Source: Dasypus novemcinctus (taxonomy: Eukaryota; Chordata; Mammalia; Cingulata; Dasypodidae). From it: DNA of 64,000 bases. The DNA lies in contig NC_080696.1 of the NCBI RefSeq assembly GCF_030445035.2, forward strand, positions 27,479,661 to 27,543,660. The letters run 5' to 3'. This document shows positions 59,556-64,000 of the stretch, in pieces (the stretch's first letter is position 1; every line of letters begins with the position of its first letter). The translations under genes were made by a program, and so were the position numbers. The notes below the pieces were generated by a model. It was not told the origin of the DNA and did not search any database. It was given only the letters and a program-made list of their open reading frames with translations.

Positions 59556-60014
59556 ACATATATTCAAAAAGTTGCTCATTTATTATTTAAGTGGGTATTT
59601 TAAACAAAGAAACAGAACTGCCAGTGACAGGGAAATGATGCTTAGTGGGGAAGGAAATTCAGATAAGAAGAGAAAATTTTTAGGACTTTCTGTAATAAGT
59701 CAAAGAAATTTCAATTAAGAAAAAGTGATTCACATATTACAAAAGTATTTCCAAAACCCCAAGCAAAAGAATAAAAAAAATCACCCTGCAATATTGACTA
59801 CACTGATTATCCTCAAATACTGACAAATTTATCTGAAGACTCCAAATAGGTGATTAAATATCAAAATGAAGTCTCTCAAATTGAAATTTGTATTTACCTT
59901 ATTTATTTCTAATGATTTTATTGCCTGGTGTTCTTGACTGTAATGATCATGATGGTGGTAATTATTTCAGTTATTATTTTATTTATCTACTGCTTTAAAG
60001 CATTAAAATTTATT

Positions 60015-60345
60015 TCTTTTATTCATTCAACAATATGTACTGAGTTGGTTATATGACTGGTAGCATATATTTTACAAAGAGAGCAGAGATAAAAAAACTG
60101 GAATAATTATTGACTAAGACCTTAAAATGTAGTAGGTGATAGTAGCATATATTTTACTTTCTTTATTTCTCAAAACAGCTCTTTTTTGAGATAATTACCC
60201 CAATGTACTCATTAGCAATATGAGGATCTGAGAAAATATATCATATGCTAAAAAACATACAGATGAAGAAAAGCTAGAATTCAAAATTAAATTTGTGTAA
60301 GTATTTACCGATATTTCAAGTAAGAAGGTCACTATGCCATTGAGG
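60015..60345 (-). mobile_element. MIR fragment, antisense, next to an L2-like stretch
   Basis: 60015-60075 has TTCATTCAACAATATGTACTGAG, an L2-like string. 60140-60345 follows the antisense MIR pattern: TTTATTTCTCAAAACAGC, ATAATTACCCCAATGTACTC, AATATGAGGATCTGAG and GGTCACTATGCC. Old and worn. The stretch 59556-60014 before it is unclassified. Confidence 0.55.
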
Positions 60346-60544
60346 AGTTTGAGATCATTCAAATTAAGCAATTATAGAATTTTCTATGGCATAGATTAAT
60401 GAATGAAAGATTTTAGTCAGTGAGAAGTTGTTTCATTAATAAAAATTTCAGATATTTATTATATATCAGATATATATTATATAAGTGTGTGTCAGGAACC
60501 ATGCCAAGTGTGGTATAAATGTTAGGTACAAATTTTTTTTTAAA

Positions 60545-60720
60545 TTTTGACTCTAGTTCTTATTAGCTGTATGGCCATGAGCTAATTACTTAATCTATAT
60601 ATGCCTCAGTTTGCTCTTCTATAATATAGATTTACTAATATTTTCTCCTTAGGGGTAGAATAAAAAGGTTAATACCTATAAGGTGTTTAGAAGTATGTTA
60701 AACACATGGAATTGCTCAAA
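60545..60720 (+). mobile_element. MIR SINE, sense
   Basis: Clear MIR core: TCTTATTAGCTGTATGGCCATGAGCTAATTACTTAATC, then TGCCTCAGTTTGCTCTTCTATAATATAG and a TTAATACCTATAAGGTGTTTAGAA tail. An ancient mammal-wide SINE. 60721-61049 has no recognised feature. Confidence 0.8.
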
Positions 60721-61049
60721 ATTGTACGTTAATGTCAGATATTAGATCTATTGATATTTAGTTTAATTAGTAAAAAATTTACCAATGTTATATCCATGTG
60801 CATAGCAAAGTCAGAATATAAACCTAAGAAGTTTCATATCATTGTGTTTATGGATTACAGAAAACTTTATTTTTAAAATGGCTTATAGCCCAACAGTCAT
60901 GTGATATCTTAATTGAAGAGTATCATATAAATTCTGGAAAGTCAATCCAAAATTTTGCTGATGGCAAACCAAAGAGCAGTTACAAGTTCCTAGAGTGAGA
61001 AGAAAGCTGGACTAGAGGAAGATTCATGATCCCTCTTTACAAATATATT

Positions 61050-61200
61050 TAAAATATATTAAATTAATAATAAACTTTATTTTTAAAGAGGTTTAGATTA
61101 CAGAAAAGTTACATTGCAATTATGAGCAATTCCTACATACCCACCTCTCTCCCACATCATCCCCTAATTTTTAAAATGTAGTAGTACAGTTTATTATGAT
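61050..61200 (-). mobile_element. L1 3'UTR fragment, antisense
   Basis: Reads AATAAACTTTATTTTTAAAGAGG, TTAGATTACAGAAAAGTTACATTG, a CCCACCTCTCTCCCACAT string and a GTAGTACAGTTTATTATGATG end. It matches the layout of the antisense xenarthran L1 3' ends elsewhere in the window. Confidence 0.55.
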
Positions 61201-61299
61201 GTATCTGTAAAATCTACTCATTAAAAAATGCACATTTAAAAAAAGTCCACTTGTAAGGACTAACCTACCTAAAGTAATAATCTAAAAATTAAAACCATC

Positions 61300-62330
61300 A
61301 TTGTGACATTTATTGGTACTTTACACATCTAACAAATTCGGAAGGAGGCAACTACTACTGTTATAACTTGTTTAAAGCCAAAAACTTAAGCACAAATCAG
61401 AATTAAGAGAAACTTCAGAATGTTCACATTTGCGTGCATTTTTGCCTGAACTTCCAAAGATCCCACCTATAGCAAAAACAAAACTTTGTATCAAAATGAA
61501 TATTAAAAATGTTTAAGTATTGTGACAAACTTACTCTACAGAAGCAAGAAAAAACAGTGTGAATAGTAACAGCAATATATTTCCAGGAGAGAAATCAATC
61601 ACTTATTTCCTTTATCATAAAACAGAAGTCAATAATACTGACCATATAATTTACTATTCAAGAATTGGCTTTACAAGCTGTGTCTATAAAATGTATCCAT
61701 CCATATATTTGGATTAAATTAAATATATACATCAGAAATATCTTACTCAGACTTCTAATCTTAAGTAAAACCTTAACTTGTCAAAGCATGGTCCAAACAC
61801 TATACAATACTGCTACCATTTAGATTTATATGCTTCATCTGAAAAACTTATCTTACAAGCAGGAGTTCTGCCTGTTTTTCCAGAATAAATGTCCCTGTGT
61901 CTAAAACTTTAAATGGTAATCAAAATAGAAATATTCAACTAATTCATGCTATGCATTTTCCTTCATCAGGCTTTGATAGAAACAGAGTCATGTGATATTG
62001 GAGCACCATCTTCCTTCTCAGTACCAGAAGCAGACACAATAACCATTGTTTTATTTGTTGAAGCTGTCTTCTGTTTCTCAGCAATAGCTGCACAAACAGC
62101 TACAATCTCATCACTTTCAAAGTCATAATCAGGAATTGAGTTTGGTGTAAAATCTGTTACTTCTGCTGATGAGTCCTTCTTTTTAATCCTTTCTGATTCT
62201 CCTGGATTGTTCTTGCCCAAGAAAGGTCTTCTTTCTACATTTCAGGGTTCATTGGATAACCGTGGAGGGTTACTTGTAAATAGGCATGATTCTTTTTTTC
62301 CTAATTCATTGTTCTTACAGTAGAACTATC
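61300..62330 (-). pseudogene. probable processed pseudogene, C-terminus plus 3'UTR, source gene not identified
   Basis: On the minus strand a frame runs from about 62330 to a TGA near 61964, reading KKESCLFTSNPPRLSNEP, an in-frame stop, NVERRPFLGKNNPGESERIK, then DFTPNSIPDYDFESDEIVAV and SVSIKA at the end. The hydrophilic, Ser/Glu-rich composition and sensible codons differ from the random frames around it. An apparent 3'UTR of 650 bases follows, with AATAAA (plus-strand 61309-61314). No introns are seen and no A tail remains. I do not recognise the protein. It could also be the last exon of a real gene, although the in-frame stop argues against this. Confidence 0.5.
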
Positions 62331-64000
62331 TGTGGTTGTTATAGCATTGCTTATGTTTGAGAGCATAAGGTTCAGTGCTTTTTTATTTTCTAATTTAAAA
62401 GATTTTTTAAAATTGTATAATTAAATAATGTCAATGGTTTAACCTAAGAGTCACTGTTTGTATATGTAATTCCACAAACTTATTTCCAGTTTTTATTCTG
62501 TCACTGTATACACTATATAACATTGCCTTTTAGTCATATTCAGATCTATAGTTCAGTGCCATTAATTGTGTTCACAATGTTGTGCTACCATCACGACCAA
62601 CCATTATCAATATATTTATTGGTGTAAATATATTTCAGTGATTTTATATATTATAGGTATAATTTTTTATGCTTTCTAAGTTGGTTTCATATGGAGGAGA
62701 AAGGAAGAGAGCACCTTTGTAGTTTACATTTAAGTTTTAGTCACATTTTTACAGACTTAGAGAATCTATGTTAGTTTATTATCAACTTTTCATCTATGTA
62801 TCAAAAGAAGAATGCCTGAAATTGTGCAAAGCCAATAATTATGACTATTATATGCTTTTACATGTAATGATTAGGTAATTATGAAACTATGGGTTTTAAC
62901 ATTAAAGTTTTGGTTACTTCTGTTCTACATTTTTATGAATTGGGGTTTTAGACTTAGAATAATCTCATGCCCAGTTCTAGCTTGCTAAGCACTACTTGGG
63001 TATTCTGCATATGCTTAAACCAGAAAAGTCTCAACTAATTTTTATTTCTCTAATGTACAGTTATTCTTGTATGAACACCAAAAAAGAACATAATAACATA
63101 TCCATTTATAAAATATTTTATTCTCCTCAAAGGTCTCCCCTACCTAATGTTAAATTTGAAACTAAGAAGTCACTCAATGATTTTAAGTATTTATGTCTCC
63201 ATATTTTAGAAGTAAATGTTGTTTGAAGGAAATGGGAACTTACAGTGTTCACACCTGAAATCAATGACTGTGTCAAGAAGATAAAGTAGGAATATTCTCC
63301 AGCTAAAATCAAGGTCTCAGAAAATAGGTGGCAGTTTATTCATGGTGAATAATTAGTTTATGGGGAAAATGAAATTAACATAATAAAAGCATAATCTTTG
63401 GCCCTGGGAAAGTAAAGTTTCATATACTTATCAAGTTGGTTAAAATGGGAGAATACATTAAATTAGATATTAATTATGTATCAGTAAATGCAGAAAGAAT
63501 GTTTATTTTTCTTTTCCTCAGTACTCTAGTAAACTTAAGTATTTCAGTGACCAAACAAAAAATCAGAATAAAACTGCCTTATGTGCATTCTTAACTTTAT
63601 TCTGTGGTTTACTTAAATATATTATTTCCACTGAAAGACCTGAATAAAGAAACATACATCTGTTATAAAGTGTTGAAATCTTACTGTCACAAACAACTAA
63701 AAAAGGTCAATGAGTTGAGCAATAAAAAATTAGTCAAATCAACTGTATTGGATTAGTCAAATCAATTGCACTAATTAATTCTTCATTAATGTGAAGAACA
63801 AACACAGTACTCTGAAAGATTTATGGAAATCATCATGACATTAATCAGAAAACATACTTTTATTGAAGATCAAAATTTTGAAAATGGGATCATATCAAAA
63901 TAAAATTTAATAATATATGTACTATCATAACTATTCTCCATAAATATTTCTGATATTGTCTTATGCATTGCATCTTTTCAGGTGACTGTTATGTATTTTT
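62331..64000. other. unclassified AT-rich sequence at the right edge
   Basis: No gene, RNA or repeat family recognised. The 76-residue open stretch at 62996 has no motif and is compatible with chance. Confidence 0.4.

Overview
This is a mammalian genomic window made almost wholly of transposable elements, with no intact host gene. The species signal is strong. Three copies of a tRNA-derived SINE with good A and B boxes (15684, 38373, 51324) match the DAS SINE family of armadillos, and the L1 elements are of xenarthran type. Dasypus or a close relative is the best guess.

Layout. 1-3126 is unclassified sequence plus an old L1 scrap. 3127-16056 is a nested endogenous retrovirus (ERV) cluster: an outer class I provirus (LTR 'D', 4-bp target duplication ATAC) containing a solo LTR ('A', target duplication CTAC) and a second provirus (LTRs 'B' and 'C') with broken pol and env. 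16298-18639 is an antisense ERV-L provirus (5-bp duplication GGAAC/GGAAT). 19211-23545 is a twin-primed (5'-inverted) L1. 23610-25410 is a diverged paralogue of the sequence into which the two ERVs inserted, so it gives their empty sites. 28587-29075 is an olfactory receptor pseudogene. 30997-40716 is a full-length L1 with a 12/13-base target duplication, ORF1 with one stop, ORF2 with a few lesions, and a 3'UTR of about 2.8 kb carrying a nested DAS SINE. 40730-64000 holds further L1 3' ends, LTRs, SINEs, MIR/L2 fragments, a GC-rich solo LTR (57276-58067) and one probable processed pseudogene.

Nothing here works as an operon or pathway. The coherent story is the order of insertions: an ancient segmental duplication, probably of an olfactory-receptor neighbourhood, followed by ERV insertions into one copy and later nested events. 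I did not find a new functional system. The items most worth checking are the reconstructed empty sites, the very long L1 3'UTR, the twin-priming junction and the CpG-dense solo LTR. All similarities were judged by eye, so percentages and formal family names are not given.
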